64,000 bases of DNA, from positions 248,001 to 312,000 of the forward strand of contig LLCB01000028.1 in NCBI GenBank assembly GCA_001414345.1, in the 5' to 3' direction. The notes below the pieces were generated by a model. It ran no database searches. It had not been told where the DNA came from and saw only the letters and a list, made by a program, of their open reading frames with translations. The translations under genes and the position numbers were made by a program. Source of the stretch: Hymenoscyphus infarciens. Taxonomy: Eukaryota; Ascomycota; Leotiomycetes; Helotiales; Helotiaceae. Shown here in pieces: positions 11,120 to 23,258 of this stretch (position 1 is its first letter; every line of letters begins with the position of its first letter).

Positions 11120-11618
11120 CCTACATATTATCAATATATGTTTTAAGGAGGTGGCGGGTCACATACGAATGACATCTGGACTAATCCCGTTGATCTAGAT
11201 ACATTCGAGTTCGAGAGGCGTTACATGCTTTGCTACCGAGTATACGGGTGCGAAGAGGAAACCATAGATTCCAGCATTCGATGCTGTGCAAATTATCGAC
11301 CCTTTGAGCGGCTTGGATTTATTTCTTCGGAAATAATGAACAGCTAGCTTCACGGTTTCATTCTCATTAGCAGCGCCAATCTTGCGAAGTATATCTAGAC
11401 TCACAACACAACGTCCTAACACAACGTTCCAACACAACGTTCCAACACAACGTCCTAACAAGGTTGATGTTCAAAACATCTCAAATTCGGCTTCGCAGGT
11501 TCGTCATCGCTTGTTTCCAAGAATTTACCAATTTCAACTACACCAGCATTTGTAAAGACGATGTCAATGCCACCCATCGCTTGGTATGTATTTTTGAATG
11601 CAGCACTCTGTTCTTCCT
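11120..11618 (-). pseudogene. Broken short-chain dehydrogenase/reductase (SDR)
   Basis: Pieces of a classical SDR appear in order on the minus strand: GGIDIVFTNAGVVEIG (the NAG segment after the Rossmann nucleotide-binding half), a strand resembling DVLNINLV, then VKLAVHYFRRN, GSIICTASNAGIYGF, the active-site region PVYSVAKH (Y-x-x-x-K), and INGISPDVIR. The N-terminal glycine-rich cofactor motif is missing. A 13-bp tandem repeat (about 11406-11459) interrupts the fold and shifts the frame, and stops follow the YSVAKH segment. It would have been an NAD(P)-dependent oxidoreductase; in this state it cannot make a full enzyme. Confidence 0.8.
11406..11459. repeat. 13-bp minisatellite, about four units
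   Basis: The unit CACAACGTTCCAA / CACAACGTCCTAA recurs about four times. Because 13 is not a multiple of three, it shifts frame inside the SDR remnant. Confidence 0.8.
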
Positions 11619-13615
11619 AGTATTCGCTTAAAATTAAAGACTTAAAGCTATAGCTGTCGCTCTTACTAAAAAAAACACTGAACTCTAGAATAAAGAAGTT
11701 TAATAAGGCAGAGGTTATAGGAGCGTCTAAGCCTAATCGGGGATAGTATAGACAGAGGGGTAGAGTTCGGCTGCCTTAATCCCTTGCCTAAAGCTACTAT
11801 CTTTGTAGAAGAGCTTGAAAATTGCGAAGGGTTTCACTTTGAGCAAAGCTTAGGGATATAATTGGTGTTTGTGTCTGGCAGGAGTTCAAGGTCCCCATTT
11901 CTTGTCACTTTTTTAATAATTATTTACACTTGTGGGGTTGTCTGTATCACGGTCGAGGCCTAACTCGGGCCTGAGTCCATCAGTGGATAGGAAGCTCATT
12001 TTTATTTCTTATCGCTTCTTCAACGATTATCGTTCAATAGCTATTTTTTAATACACACTTGCACTTTTAAGAGGTTTTAGTTTATATTGCAGTGATTATA
12101 CGTCTTAATCTCGTCATCGTTACACCATTTATGTAGTCCACTAGCATCCCCACTGATTAGCCCGCTTTGGGGATGCTGGCTTGAGAACCCATGCTTTTTA
12201 CAAGATTAGGTATATCGTTTAGGATGGTGTTGAGTTCGTTTTGGTAGATACTTTCTCCCGATCTGCTGTGTGTTTGGCGTCGGGGAATTCACCTTGGCTT
12301 TGAAGGTGTTTGAGGTTAGGGGTTGTGAGGATGGTTGTAGCTAATAACGAATCAGCTCCAGGTTCTCGAATATTGTACTAGATGAATAGTGTATTAAGAG
12401 ACATGCTTAGTTGTATAGGTCTCTTAGCTTTCTAGATACTAAGAAAGTATTCCGACAAGTAGTCCTTTAACTCTACCTCTCCGATCTATGTTAAGATCCA
12501 TCGTAATCAAAGAGTTAATCGCTAGCTGATTTACGTGATTTACACTCTTATTCAATATTATAAAAAAGCAGAGCTATGAGTAGAGATTTGATCTAGCCTA
12601 AGGCCTACACCAACTCTAAGTCGAGCCCGTACTACGTGTCCAACGGAATAGTTATAGCGAGAAAAAATATATCCAAGCCCTATAAAATCCCTAGAAGCTC
12701 TATAAAACCCTGGCTTTTAGCTTGAATTCCCTTGTTTATAGCTTCTAGGTACTTCTAGAGGCCTTGTCTATAGGTTCAAGAACATTTTTCAATTAGATCT
12801 TGACTCTTATATTTCATTTCGCTACGACTATTAGATATAACACGTAGTAGACCTTCCTCCGAGTATAGGTATCTAATAATTATTACTTTACAACTTTGAG
12901 TTATTAAGTAATTATTTCAGTAATAACTTTAAGATCTCGAAATCATTGATTTTCATTTTCATGTTTTATAAGCTATCTATTCTTTAAAGGTACATACTAT
13001 AATTATCGGACGTTGCCTACTTGTTCACTTCTATATCGGCCCCCTATATCATAAAATCGAATCTCTAGCCATCTATATCAAGATTCTTAAAAAAGAACCC
13101 ACGCAAGTCCAGGTCCATATTCTACTATAGACTAACTATATCAACTAGCGAAAGAAATCCCACGCTTTATTACACCTTCTCCGAGATCCTAAGAGTCTCC
13201 CTCTCTCACTAGGGAGAGGTCGTCAAAGTACCGAAAGAAGTTGTAAAATGTTACCGAGAGAAAAATTATTGCCGTAGGTAGTATCGAAGTTAGTTATAGG
13301 CAAAGAAAGGAGAGGTGGTGCTAGTCGTTTCGGTATTTCCGAAAGAAGCTCGTAGAAGAGTTTTAACTATAAGAAGGGGAAAAGACTCTCTTACTAGAGC
13401 CTACACGCCTCCAGCCAAAGTACTTTCAAGTAATAATTCGAGAATGTCGAGAAGCGAGCTAGGGAAAGTTGGTACCAGGTTTCGGCAGATACTTGTAAAT
13501 CATGTCCATTTGTTAAAAGCATCACCACAATGAAAACCCTGAAGGAAAACCGAAACCTTGTAGTCGTACAGAAATAAGAACTTTTAGATGAAAGGGAAAA
13601 GGGCGAGAATTGATA

Positions 13616-13885
13616 ATCAAAGAATAGAAGCAGAGGCTAGCCGAGTCAGTATTGCGAATTCTAGAAATATATCCGGAGAAAGAAAAGGGTTCTCATATAT
13701 ATCCTCCGCGGCGTGATATTGCTCATCGTCGTCGTCGTCCTGTGAATTCATTGGTTGAGACGTGAAGCCATTTTCACCTTGGGAGTATCCGTTGAAGCCG
13801 TTGCCGTTGCCGTTGCCGTTACTATGACCATTTCCAAAATCAAGGTTTTCATCCTCAGCTTGGGGGTCACATTCTTAGGGGGTAG
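13616..13885 (-). pseudogene. Possible C-terminal coding fragment, low complexity
   Basis: An open stretch of about 88 codons ends at a TGA near 13616. It reads as an Asn-Gly repeat (GNGHSNGNGNGNGFNG), then a run of five Asp, then YHAAEDIYENPF. It begins after a TAA with no Met; the CCCCTAAG before it could be a splice acceptor, so it may be a last exon. The upstream exon cannot be found. The composition resembles disordered tails of fungal proteins. The identity is unknown. Confidence 0.25.
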
Positions 13886-15666
13886 TGGTTATGATGGAAG
13901 AATTCTAGATATTGCCGCTGTATTTGAGGATTTTGTCAAGTCGGGGATGAGGCTCAAGTGAGCTCTCTTCTCGCCTTCTCGGGCATTGCTGCGACATGCA
14001 ACAAAACAGAATAATCGGTCATTCGGGATATGTTTTTCACATAGTATTTATACGGAGGACGCCATCAAAAGTATGGAGAATACAAGGCACTACGCTGTAA
14101 CGCCCTGTAATGGTACCCTGAAGGACCAATCTGCGCTGTATTTTGGTGGACCACCCTGTGAATTAGGGTTTAGATGTCTTCTCATAGGCTCCTCCTTATA
14201 ATCAAATATCATACAATCCGTGTACAATCCCGAGATACCCTCTCCTATGCCCGACTTTCCCACTCCCATCCACCTATCCAACCAATCCCTCGTATCTCAA
14301 TCCCAAACCCCGAGTCCAACTACCAACTCGGAATCCCGGATCCCCGAATCAGCACCCAAAACCATTGGGCAACGGTCCCCGATACCTTAATTAGGGAATT
14401 TATCGACCTTTGTTGCTCTTCGCAGTCGGCTCCCGAAAATCGAGGTGTTCGGAATTCGGAACAACACTTGGTTCGGACACCGAATCACTCCACCTCTTTT
14501 GGGAAATGGGGATCCGTGTGGGAGGAAAGTCTGTTGCTTGTCGCGAATTTTCGGATTTTGGAGGTAAAGATTTTTGTGTAAAGTCCGTGGTTTGTGATTG
14601 GATGAGGGGAGGTTTAGGAGTTAAGCAGTGTTTTTGTTTTGAGACGCGAGAGTTTAACGCCGGTGCCGGAATTCGTGGCCAGACTCGTATGTTTCCGGGA
14701 ATTGGTCGGGGAGTGAGGATCGGACGATGGGACGGAGGGTGAGTGATTTTTTGTTGCTTTTCGCAGGTGAAGTTCCGAGAGTCACCGTTGATGTTCGGAT
14801 GAAACAGGATTCGAGAGGTTTCCCTCTGCGTCTCTTCATACATATTTGATGAGAGCTCAGTCAGTTGGAGATGGTATTTACTCGAGGGAATCTGCTTAGT
14901 AGTCTACATTTTGAGATGCCAATTTCATTTTCCAGCAAATCTCATCTTGATCAAATGAACGTTGGATAGGTATGTACTCGGCTCCTTGCTTATTCTTGAC
15001 GGGCTAATTTCTGCGAGCTCATCATCTCTCAGTACAGACTCTAGTTGTAAAGAACAGAATAAAGTCTAAAAAAAGTTAAAATAAAGGATAAAATGACAGC
15101 TAGCTGTAACAAAAAAATCTTATAAAAAAATCTTATAATTAAGGGCCAGATGAGTGAGCATTGGAGGAAAGTTGCGTAATATTAGGTAAAAGGACCTCAA
15201 AAGGTTAAAAAAACTCCAAAAGTTAATAAAATCGCCTAAAAAGTCTATACTGGGATTAATACACTTTTTCGGCTCCCGGTTGAAAGGGTCTGTATGCTCT
15301 CTCTTCGCAGTATTAGCCGTGTTTCAAATGGCAACATATACGGAACCTAAGTTTTTGCTATCGCAGAGATTCGAAACTAATTGTAAAACAAGATCTCACA
15401 ATTTTACAACGTCTCGCTTAACACTAAAAATATAGAGAAAGTTCTAGGGAAGTGAACTCCCGGAACCAAATCAAGGTAAAGCATAGAAATAGAACGTAAA
15501 AAGAGCAGCCGAATATCTGAAATTCTTCTAGGTTTTCTCAAGCTATCTAAGAATTCAACTCAAAGAGTGCTTGGTAAACCCGAGTTAAGCTCGAAAGTGT
15601 ATGAAATCTTATTTAAACATCGGATATCAGTAGATAAAACTTAGTCAGTATCCAAGTTTCATTCTT

Positions 15667-15707
15667 CAAGAAAAATCAAGAAAAATCAAGAAAAATCAAG
15701 ATAAATC
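15667..15707. repeat. Tandem decamer repeat
   Basis: AAGAAAAATC is repeated about four times, the last unit with one change (AAGATAAATC). Confidence 0.8.
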
Positions 15708-17359
15708 CTTTCGGAAAATTCACTTTTCTAGAAGAAGAAGTTACAAGGTAACAAAAAATGCTTTACTTTATTAGAAAAATTAATTCAAATCTTTCAGAAA
15801 AATTTAATTGCTTTAATGAATTTACGCTTGATAAATCATGTTCACTCGTTGAGAAACATTGTTCTAACCATTTTAGAAAAATTAAAGTACGTAAAAGAAC
15901 GCGGGGGTAAGAAAATAAAGTTATTATACTATAAGAGATACGATACGTTTAGAAGATAAAACAGCGTATTAAAGATAATAAACATGTCATCTTCAACTAC
16001 ACCCGGGAAAATGGTGGAAAGGCTGGGAACTGTTCGGTGGTGGGAAACTAGGTAGCAAGGACGGAAGGTACTAAATTTAAAAGTATTTTGGGAGACATGA
16101 ATTCACTCTGGCAGTGGAGGTAGGAGACTTTTCCTTCAATCACGGGAACTATGAATTATTTAGAATGATTTGTTGAAATTTGCTTAAACACTTAGAATCA
16201 ACTCTCCATCGGTTAGATTCCTTTCCATAGTTCTATTAAAGCAACTTTATTCTCTTTTTTCAAAGGCAGAAACTCTCTCCTATCACTCGACTTTAAGGGA
16301 AGGCACGGCTCCCAACTTGAGTAGGTAGCTGGAGGGTGTACCTCGGCTTTGTCCAGGTCGGGGTCGGTCGTCGACACGATTGCTCCTTTCCTCTTTCCCC
16401 AACTTTTAGTTCGGATGACTGTGATGAGAGCGGGTGAATTTGCGTCCAATTTAACACCACTCGCTCTATTGTACAACCTTTGGAATTTTCTGTTTCCCAC
16501 GTTCCGCATTCTCTACTTTTATATAGACGCTTCAACCCTCCTCCTCGTAACGGTCGCGGTCGTTCTTTCCTCCCCAAGAAGTAACGTAACGATGGTCGAG
16601 TCTACCGATACCTATAGCTGGAGGCCTTCCCTACCTATCTATTCTAAGCGTAAGCAGGAAGAAGGAGCGACCTCGCGAGTCCCTCACATGGTGTCACGTT
16701 GAACCTTGAAGGTCTAGTCGAGTAGAGCTCAAGTGAGGGAAGGTAGGACCAGTGAACAGAAACCAAAGCACAAATACCAACTCACTTAAAAGAAGTTGTG
16801 AATATCCAAGAAAGATATCATCTACTGCTACTTGCTATTCTATTTCAAGGACTTTATCCCATAGACTGTACGTTCAATGAGTGGTTTTGAATAATTACAT
16901 CCAAAAGCTCACATTTTGCCCAATAAGCTCGCCCGGGTGGAAACAGGTCTCGTTTTTACCTGTATATTATTTGTACAGTTATTCTTTTTTCCAAGAGGAA
17001 ACTTTGATGTGGTCCCTCGAGAGGGTTTCAGAATTCGCAGTTTATCACACGGAACAATAAACGTGATTCGCCCTTATAACTTGGTATTGGGCAAGAGATA
17101 TGTTCATAGCACAACGCCTCATGGTTATGTTTGCATTTTTTCCCTGTGTTCTCCGGACAGAAATACACACCTCACTACTATGAATTAGTATAAATGCAAT
17201 TTCGTCTTCATTCTTCAACTTACTAGATTCATTCAGAGGTATTGTCTCCTCGGCGTGTGGTCTTCACATCCATTGCCACCATACCAGAAATTCTCAAAAT
17301 TTCCCTCCCATTCAACTCCTGTAATTTCATCTCTACAACAGCCCCAATATAACCTCCCC

Positions 17360-17983
17360 CTAACGAAACAAATCCGTCAGACTCAACCTCCTGCCCACTG
17401 CCGCTCCATTCATAGGCAATGGCACATCCGCCTCCCCATCCCCCATACTCATAGCCTCCTCCCACTTCTCCTTGATAAGCCTACAATTAACCTCCCTAGT
17501 ATCCGACTTATCAGCGTGAATATAAAACCCCATAGTCTTCATCCCCTCCCCCTCCTCATTGCCCACAGCCAACATCAAAAATTCCTCCGTAATCTCCACA
17601 TTAACCACCTCTGCCAGATTCAGTATCAAATTATCCAGTCCCCTCCGATTCATAACCACAATGCAATGCTGCACCGTCCCCGCCAACGAAGCGGGCGCAA
17701 GTTGGCACACAAACAGGGTTCCCTCGATCTCGGTCTTGTTCCATGAACTGGTTTCGGGGAGGAAAGTGTAAATTTGGGTCGAGGGGGCGATGGAGAGGAT
17801 GGATTGGATGGAGGGGTGGTGACGCCGGAGGACGGAGAGGTTGAGTTCTGTGTTTGAGCGCGTGGGGACAGGGGATGCGTAGAAGGCTTCGGATTCGTAG
17901 TCGGAGGCTTGGATGGGGATGGGGATGGGGTTGGATTGCGCGTTGCTGTTTTGATGGCGTTGGCGGGTTTTGCGAGGTGTCAT
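17360..17983 (-). CDS. dcp1: mRNA-decapping enzyme subunit Dcp1
   Basis: A 207-residue single-exon protein with the Dcp1 EVH1-type fold. A basic N-terminus with a QASDYESE segment is followed by NLSVLRRHHPSIQSI, then APSTQIYTF, the hallmark WNKTEIEGTLFVCQ, an NRRGLDN segment, and a C-terminal SLTDLFR. Dcp1 activates the Dcp2 pyrophosphatase that removes the 5' cap of mRNAs in cytoplasmic P-bodies. I chose the Met at 17983 (MTPRKTRQRH) because it matches the usual basic start; the open frame continues upstream to another Met at 18124, which would add 47 residues of no obvious conservation. The 3' end is close to where the family usually stops. It lies downstream of vps3 on the same strand, separated by about 940 bp. 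Confidence 0.88.
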   Translation of the reverse strand: MTPRKTRQRHQNSNAQSNPIPIPIQASDYESEAFYASPVPTRSNTELNLSVLRRHHPSIQSILSIAPSTQIYTFLPETSSWNKTEIEGTLFVCQLAPASLAGTVQHCIVVMNRRGLDNLILNLAEVVNVEITEEFLMLAVGNEEGEGMKTMGFYIHADKSDTREVNCRLIKEKWEEAMSMGDGEADVPLPMNGAAVGRRLSLTDLFR

Positions 17984-18919
17984 GATGGGTGAGGCGGCCC
18001 TGCAGAGAGGATGTGAAGGTGAGCAAGATGTTAAAGATGCGAAGTCTGGAAGAGCTTGGAAGCTTTGTCGGTGGTAATCGAGGTGGGGTTGAGAAAGCAA
18101 CGAGGGAGCCGAATAGGATGACAAGATTTCTCAAAAAAACGCGTTTGAGGAAGCTGTCAGTCGGCGATGTATGTTTTATCAGATTCGGGTAGCAAATTAT
18201 GGTGAGTGGTAATAAGTCGTCTTGTATTGAAGGTGTTTATTGTCGTTGTCGGGTGATAGTGATAGTCAACTTGGAGCAAGCGTGAAGAATATCAGTGCGC
18301 CTCGGTCCGGGGTAAATCCAGTGACTTTTCTTCTCTTTGGAGATACGCTATACAATGAAAAAGAAGTTACGAGTAAGCCAATCGCAGGACTCTCCCTTCA
18401 TTTCTCATAAAGTTCACCAGAGATTCGCAATTCAAAATTACGTCTGATCTCCGTTCATTAACCAAAACTATCTGGGACAATTTTGAAAATGCGATGTGCA
18501 ACGGAACTATTTTCGGACGATGTTAATTAATAAGATACATTTTCAGCTGATTTTTCTTATCAAGTAAGCCAAACGAAAAGATTGGCTATAAGTAAGCCGT
18601 AAGCCGCCAGTAATCCATGGGTAAGCCACCAGTAACCCCCGTAACCCAGTATTTCAAAAGAATCAACAATAAACATCGTCGCATTCAATGCCAACATTCA
18701 TTCGTCTCTCTAAGCTGGGCATTAGATCAATATAGCGAGCGTAAATTGTTTCCTTGTCAAGTTTCTACCAACCTTACACCCAATGAGTCTCATACAGAAA
18801 AGAGCCCACCACCTATCAAAAACCATGTAATATGTGTTTATGTTCTTCATTATCAGATTATACACCATCCCAACCACAAGACTAAATATCATCTATTTTC
18901 ATTGATCGCTCAACACCCT
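17984..18919. other. Intergenic, dcp1 upstream region
   Basis: Contains the dcp1 promoter side and the vps3 3' flank. A single near-copy of the TGCGATGTGCAAC word found four times at 41 kb occurs at 18490-18502. A plus-strand open frame at 18617-19048 runs into vps3 antisense and has no motif. Confidence 0.5.
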
Positions 18920-21900
18920 TCATGCTTCAACCGACGGACCAACCCTCTCAATCTCCGCAATAAGTCCCGCGGAAACAGAAAGATTCTCCGCCCCACTCAA
19001 AGCCTTAGCAATCATACTCTCATGCCTCTCTCTAACAATCCGTCGTAGAGCACTAACCAAGAATTCCGACACCAAGTCCACAGACCAAGTATCCGGAATC
19101 AAACTAAGAACATGTCCAACCTCAAACCACCCACCGAAGCGCTCCAGTAGACTACTCGTTTGTTCCACGCGATCACTAATATTGTCGATACGGAGAAACT
19201 CAGAGAGCAAGAAGCCAAATAGCTTTGCTTGTTCTTCTCGAGTGGGTAATTGCTCGCGGGCTATGGTTCCAGATATTGGGTGGTATATGCTTGATCCACC
19301 TAGGAGACAATAATTAATGGCTGTGTCGTAATCTCCTAAGCCGTGCGTCAAAAGACGTAAGGCTTCTTCGTGGTGAGATTGTCGGCCATCGAGGATGATA
19401 ACCTCTGGTACAAGCTCTTTTGTATATGGGGCTATCCGTTCGAGAATAGCTGCTACATTGTAATGTGATGCGGATCCTTGACTGCCACCAAGAAGTTGAA
19501 GTAATCGAAGGCGACTATGCCACCAATCCGCATCAATGGTATTATCTGTGATGAATTGTCTGTAAGTGGGCTTCGGAGGTTGAAGAGCTCGGTACGATTC
19601 ATATGTTTGAATCAATATATCTCGTGCCTCCGGTGATTCCTCGAGCTTATTGGTGACCACATCCAAGTAGTATGCAATCAACTCGTTGATGTATTCTGAA
19701 TGGTGTTTGCTGAAGACTAAATACTCAAGGTATTCCTTCACGGCTCCAGGTGCACCCTCTCGTAATATCTGGACAACCTGAGTTGGCTCATATTTTACGT
19801 AGCTTCGCTCCTCAGCGAAGATCTGGACTCCGAGTGTTGGATTCCGTGTGGCGAGCCAGACACCATATTCCTGAACTAAAGCCGGGCTGCGTATTTTGGT
19901 GAGGTATTCTCGGACCCTTAGCTCACCATCTTTAAACTCCCCTCCCTCATCTGGTTCACCCTCCACAATACGTCGCCATGTTTTCAACACTTCGCCAGCC
20001 ATTTTGCGGCTTTGATACAAACGGCTCAACACGAAGAGACGGTTATGAGACTCCAAAAGTGAAACCGCTCTCTCAAAACAGTCTACTCCGTGATCAACCA
20101 AATCGTACAAATCAGCTCGAGTTGATTTGCGTCTCGCGGGGTCTTTCTCAGAGGCTTTGTCCAGCTGTAGGAGGACAAGTAAAAGGGCAGCATCGACACT
20201 GCGGGATATCTCGTGCTCGTTCGCTATGCTCCCAAAGCCCTTCTTTTTCCTCCAAGCGGATAAAAATCTTCCCAGGAAGAGGAGAATTCCAACCGAGAGG
20301 ACGGTATTAGTGGCAGGGGTTGTCTCTGGAGTTTCTGAGACGACCCCGCTGATGAACTCTTCAGCGACCTCCCTAACACCACCATGAATCCAAATTCCCG
20401 TTTTGCCCTCCACCATTTCATTTCGCAAAGATGGAATAATCGAGAGAATCACACGTGGGTCCAGACCTCCCTCAAGAAGGGCCTCTTCACACACTCCGTG
20501 CTCATACGACTTTTGGTCGGAGTCTGACTCGAGAATACTCATGAAAAGGATCAGTCCGGCTCGTTGCTTCACATAGCCAAGACTAACGAATTCGCTCTCA
20601 GTTCTTGCCTCTCGGCCGCGTAATGAATTGACCAATTTTATGGCATTTTGCCTGTCAAGGGACTGGTACTTCAGTGCACTTGAAGTCTCGTTTACCAGCA
20701 TGAGATCTATGGCGGCATCCAAACGTAGAGCCAATGGGTTGCGAACTACCCACCAGATTGTCTTACCAGACCAAGCGGCGATTCGAGTTTGAGAATTACC
20801 AAGCCTCTGAGCGAACTGTAACTCTTCTTCATTTCGATCATTTTCCCATCCTTTAGGAAGCAAGTCACCACTTTCGAATAATTCTCTCTCTCCTGAAACT
20901 CGCTCGAGAGAGGTTGCTGTTCTAGAATCAATACTGTGTAAGGATAAGGTAGAAGCATTGGTGGATGTTCCTATAAAGGGGCGGAAGCGCTTCAAACGAA
21001 GTTTTTCGGTGACCTCAGCAAAAGACACATTATTGGTATCAATGACTGCACGAATCCCAATGCGAGGCGAGACTTTATTCTCACCATCTCCTTTGGTGGG
21101 CGCTTCCAGCCAGTATTTCTCCACTACACCTTCCCCGGGATTGACGTCCCAACGTTGGATTTCAAGACCATGGCGTAACTCTTCACCAAAATCTCGAGAC
21201 ATAGAGGCGATGACATAGCCTTCCTCTTCCTCTTCGCTTGTGATTGGAGTCGGATCCACGCCAACTCCGCGACCATCAACCACAACTTCTTCCGGATATA
21301 CTTCGAATTCTATTGTGGGTCTGGTAACCTCGCCCTCGAGACTTACAAACATACCAACACCTGGATCTCGAGGCCCTGTTCCAGTGACCAATAGAAACTC
21401 CTGGGGAGTTGGAGATGCAATATGTGGCTTAAGATACACCGGCACCGGCGCGGGTGCTGGAGTAATTGACGGCGCAGGTGGAACGTCGGTGGAGGGGTCA
21501 CTTGGAGGTGGCGGAAGAGATTTGTTAGAGCCTGGGCTTGGTTCTCGTGGTGGTTGCGTTAAGGGACTCGCTGTTGGAGCTGGCGAGGATTCTCGAAAGA
21601 GCCCTTCAGGTGTTTCTCGCCCAGAGCGATCCACACTCCTACCTTGACTATGCCTACGATTGGTGGCACCGCCGATAAATGCACCAAGACTGGTGCTTCG
21701 GTTATGGCCTCTGTCACCAGGAGGTCCTGTAGATTGAGCAGAAGACGTGCTTCTTGAAATCCCACCATTTCCACCACCGGATATATCCTCTACTCGACCG
21801 CTGATGCCGTCAGATGGAGAATTATCCAGAGATGATATAGGGAAGAGGGGGATCTTCAGTAGCCGTTCCACATCCAAAAGCGCATAAGAATGTGAGTTTG

Positions 21901-22611
21901 CAACACATGCAAAAGATTCCCGGCGAACAGAAGTGGTTCCTCCAGGAAAATCAATCACCTAGTAATGTCAGTTTGACTGTGATACGCGAATAAATTGCGC
22001 TCAAACGTACCCTAACTGGCCTAGCATCCTGTCCAATCCTGATAACTCTCATCTTTTTGTTTAACGAAACAAGAACTGTAACTGAAGCGGGCTTCCCATC
22101 CTGTTGACGCCCTGTGAGGTCTGTATTTAGATCTATTCCCCCAATCCAATTGCATGGCCGTATCTGCGTGGTTCCAAAGACCGGACTAAGCTCCGGGAGG
22201 GAGTAAAACGTCACAGTCCAATTACACAAAATGCACGCCTTGTTGACTTGGGCCAGAAGTAGTATTTGTTGAACGCCTGGTCTGCGGGGGTTGGAGGATT
22301 CATGATAGGCAGGTAGCAGCCGGGAAGCTAATATATAGGAAGGCTGTCCCGAGGGGTCGTTGGGATCGGGTGGAATTTGAACAAAGTGAAGAAGTTCCGA
22401 GGCAGAGGTTCCTACATAGAGGTTTTGGTCTGGCGCAAACTGGTTAGCTGGTGACTTTGTGTATGGACCATGTTCATACCGACGTACCCAAGAATTCCAC
22501 ACACCTTATCACAATATCCTCACGGTCACCATCTGCAGAGAGGGGCACATCATCCAGTAAAGTCCTTAAGACAAACGGCCCCGTTTGCCCCTCTGCATCG
22601 GCCAAGGACAT
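18920..22611 (-). CDS. vps3: Vacuolar sorting protein Vps3 (CORVET subunit, TGFBRAP1-like)
   Basis: Exons 22611-22488, 22429-22011 and 21958-18920 give 1193 residues. Both introns (58 and 52 bp) have GTACGT donors and restore phase exactly. The N-terminal citron-homology (CNH) beta-propeller is visible (NLYVGTSASELLHF; ASRLLPAYHESSNPRRPGVQ; CNWTVTFYSLPELSPVF). A long disordered Ser/Pro-rich insert follows (about residues 230-370). The C-terminal two thirds is alpha-helical with Vps39-family features (HSEYINELIAYYLD; then RLRLLQLLGG). Vps3 is the Rab5/Vps21-binding subunit of the CORVET tether that mediates endosome fusion. The first ATG (MSLADAEGQTGPF) is preceded by stops. The related Vam6/Vps39 of HOPS is the main alternative; the length and CNH segment favour Vps3. 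Confidence 0.85.
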
Positions 22612-23258
22612 CTTCGGACGAGGCTACCGTGCCTTTCCACCAGCTCAAATGAAGGCCATGCTGGCTGCAGCTAGAAGTGGGACTGGTACTGGCGTATGGC
22701 GATGTAGGAAATAACCGTTCTTAGAGAGACAGATTGTGCTTAGTTGGCGGAAGAGTACACAGCTTGTAATTGTCTGGGAGGTTGCTTTATTGTTATGGTG
22801 TTGAGGCGTAACTTCGGAGCTCCAACTCGGGCCAACCTCGGCCCGCATTTTCGGAAGGCAGGCCGTCACTTCAAGAGCTGTATTTAATTTGTAAACACTT
22901 AGCGAATAGTTTGTGAGTTTCATTAGAGTCTCAATGGCATCTGGTAATGCAAGGTCGTTAAACCCTAGGGAACTTCCATACAAATGTGGGATATTCTCTC
23001 TAGGTTTTTGGAGGCATTGGAGCAAACACGTAGAGTTGGATCTCATTCTACACAGTGTTTGGCGGTAGGAAAGTCCTAATTCTCGCCTCATTTCTTAGTC
23101 GCCATGGAAATACACATCAAAACTGAAAATCCAACCGTTCTTCCCAACCCAATCCCTGGTATTTCCGCATTCGCCCAAATTCCGTAAAGAAGCTATTTTT
23201 CCAACCACGTCAGGAGTACCTGTGACAAGAATATTCAAAAAATGAAGGAACAACTTGT
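22612..23258. other. Intergenic, vps3 promoter side
   Basis: Lies between vps3 and the 3' end of mis12. A 148-codon minus-strand open frame (23091-22645) has no recognisable domain and abuts the vps3 start; it is more likely 5' leader or chance. Confidence 0.5.

Larger units (their letters stand above)
11620..17359. other. Long gene-poor stretch, probably decayed DNA
   Basis: I cannot support a gene here. Parts (about 12,330-13,300) contain many TA words and scattered stops with traces of coding-like composition, as expected of partly RIP-mutated sequence. A decamer tandem repeat is at 15667-15707. Open frames at 13315-13533, 14174-14581, 14400-14843, 16349-16702 and 16916-17188 lack motifs and lie in mixed frames. 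An acidic, Asn-Gly-rich minus-strand stretch at about 13885-13616 is listed separately. Confidence 0.45.

Noticed and set aside
12600..13320. Possible retrotransposon gag or pol remnant
   Set aside because: Interrupted reading on the plus strand hints at old coding sequence, but no motif (RNase H, integrase, zinc knuckle) could be recognised.
14174..14843. Overlapping open frames on both strands
   Set aside because: Pro/Ser-rich readings in several frames at once indicate base composition rather than selection.
22645..23091. 148-codon minus-strand open frame between vps3 and mis12
   Set aside because: No domain, no support from splicing, and it sits where the vps3 leader is expected.
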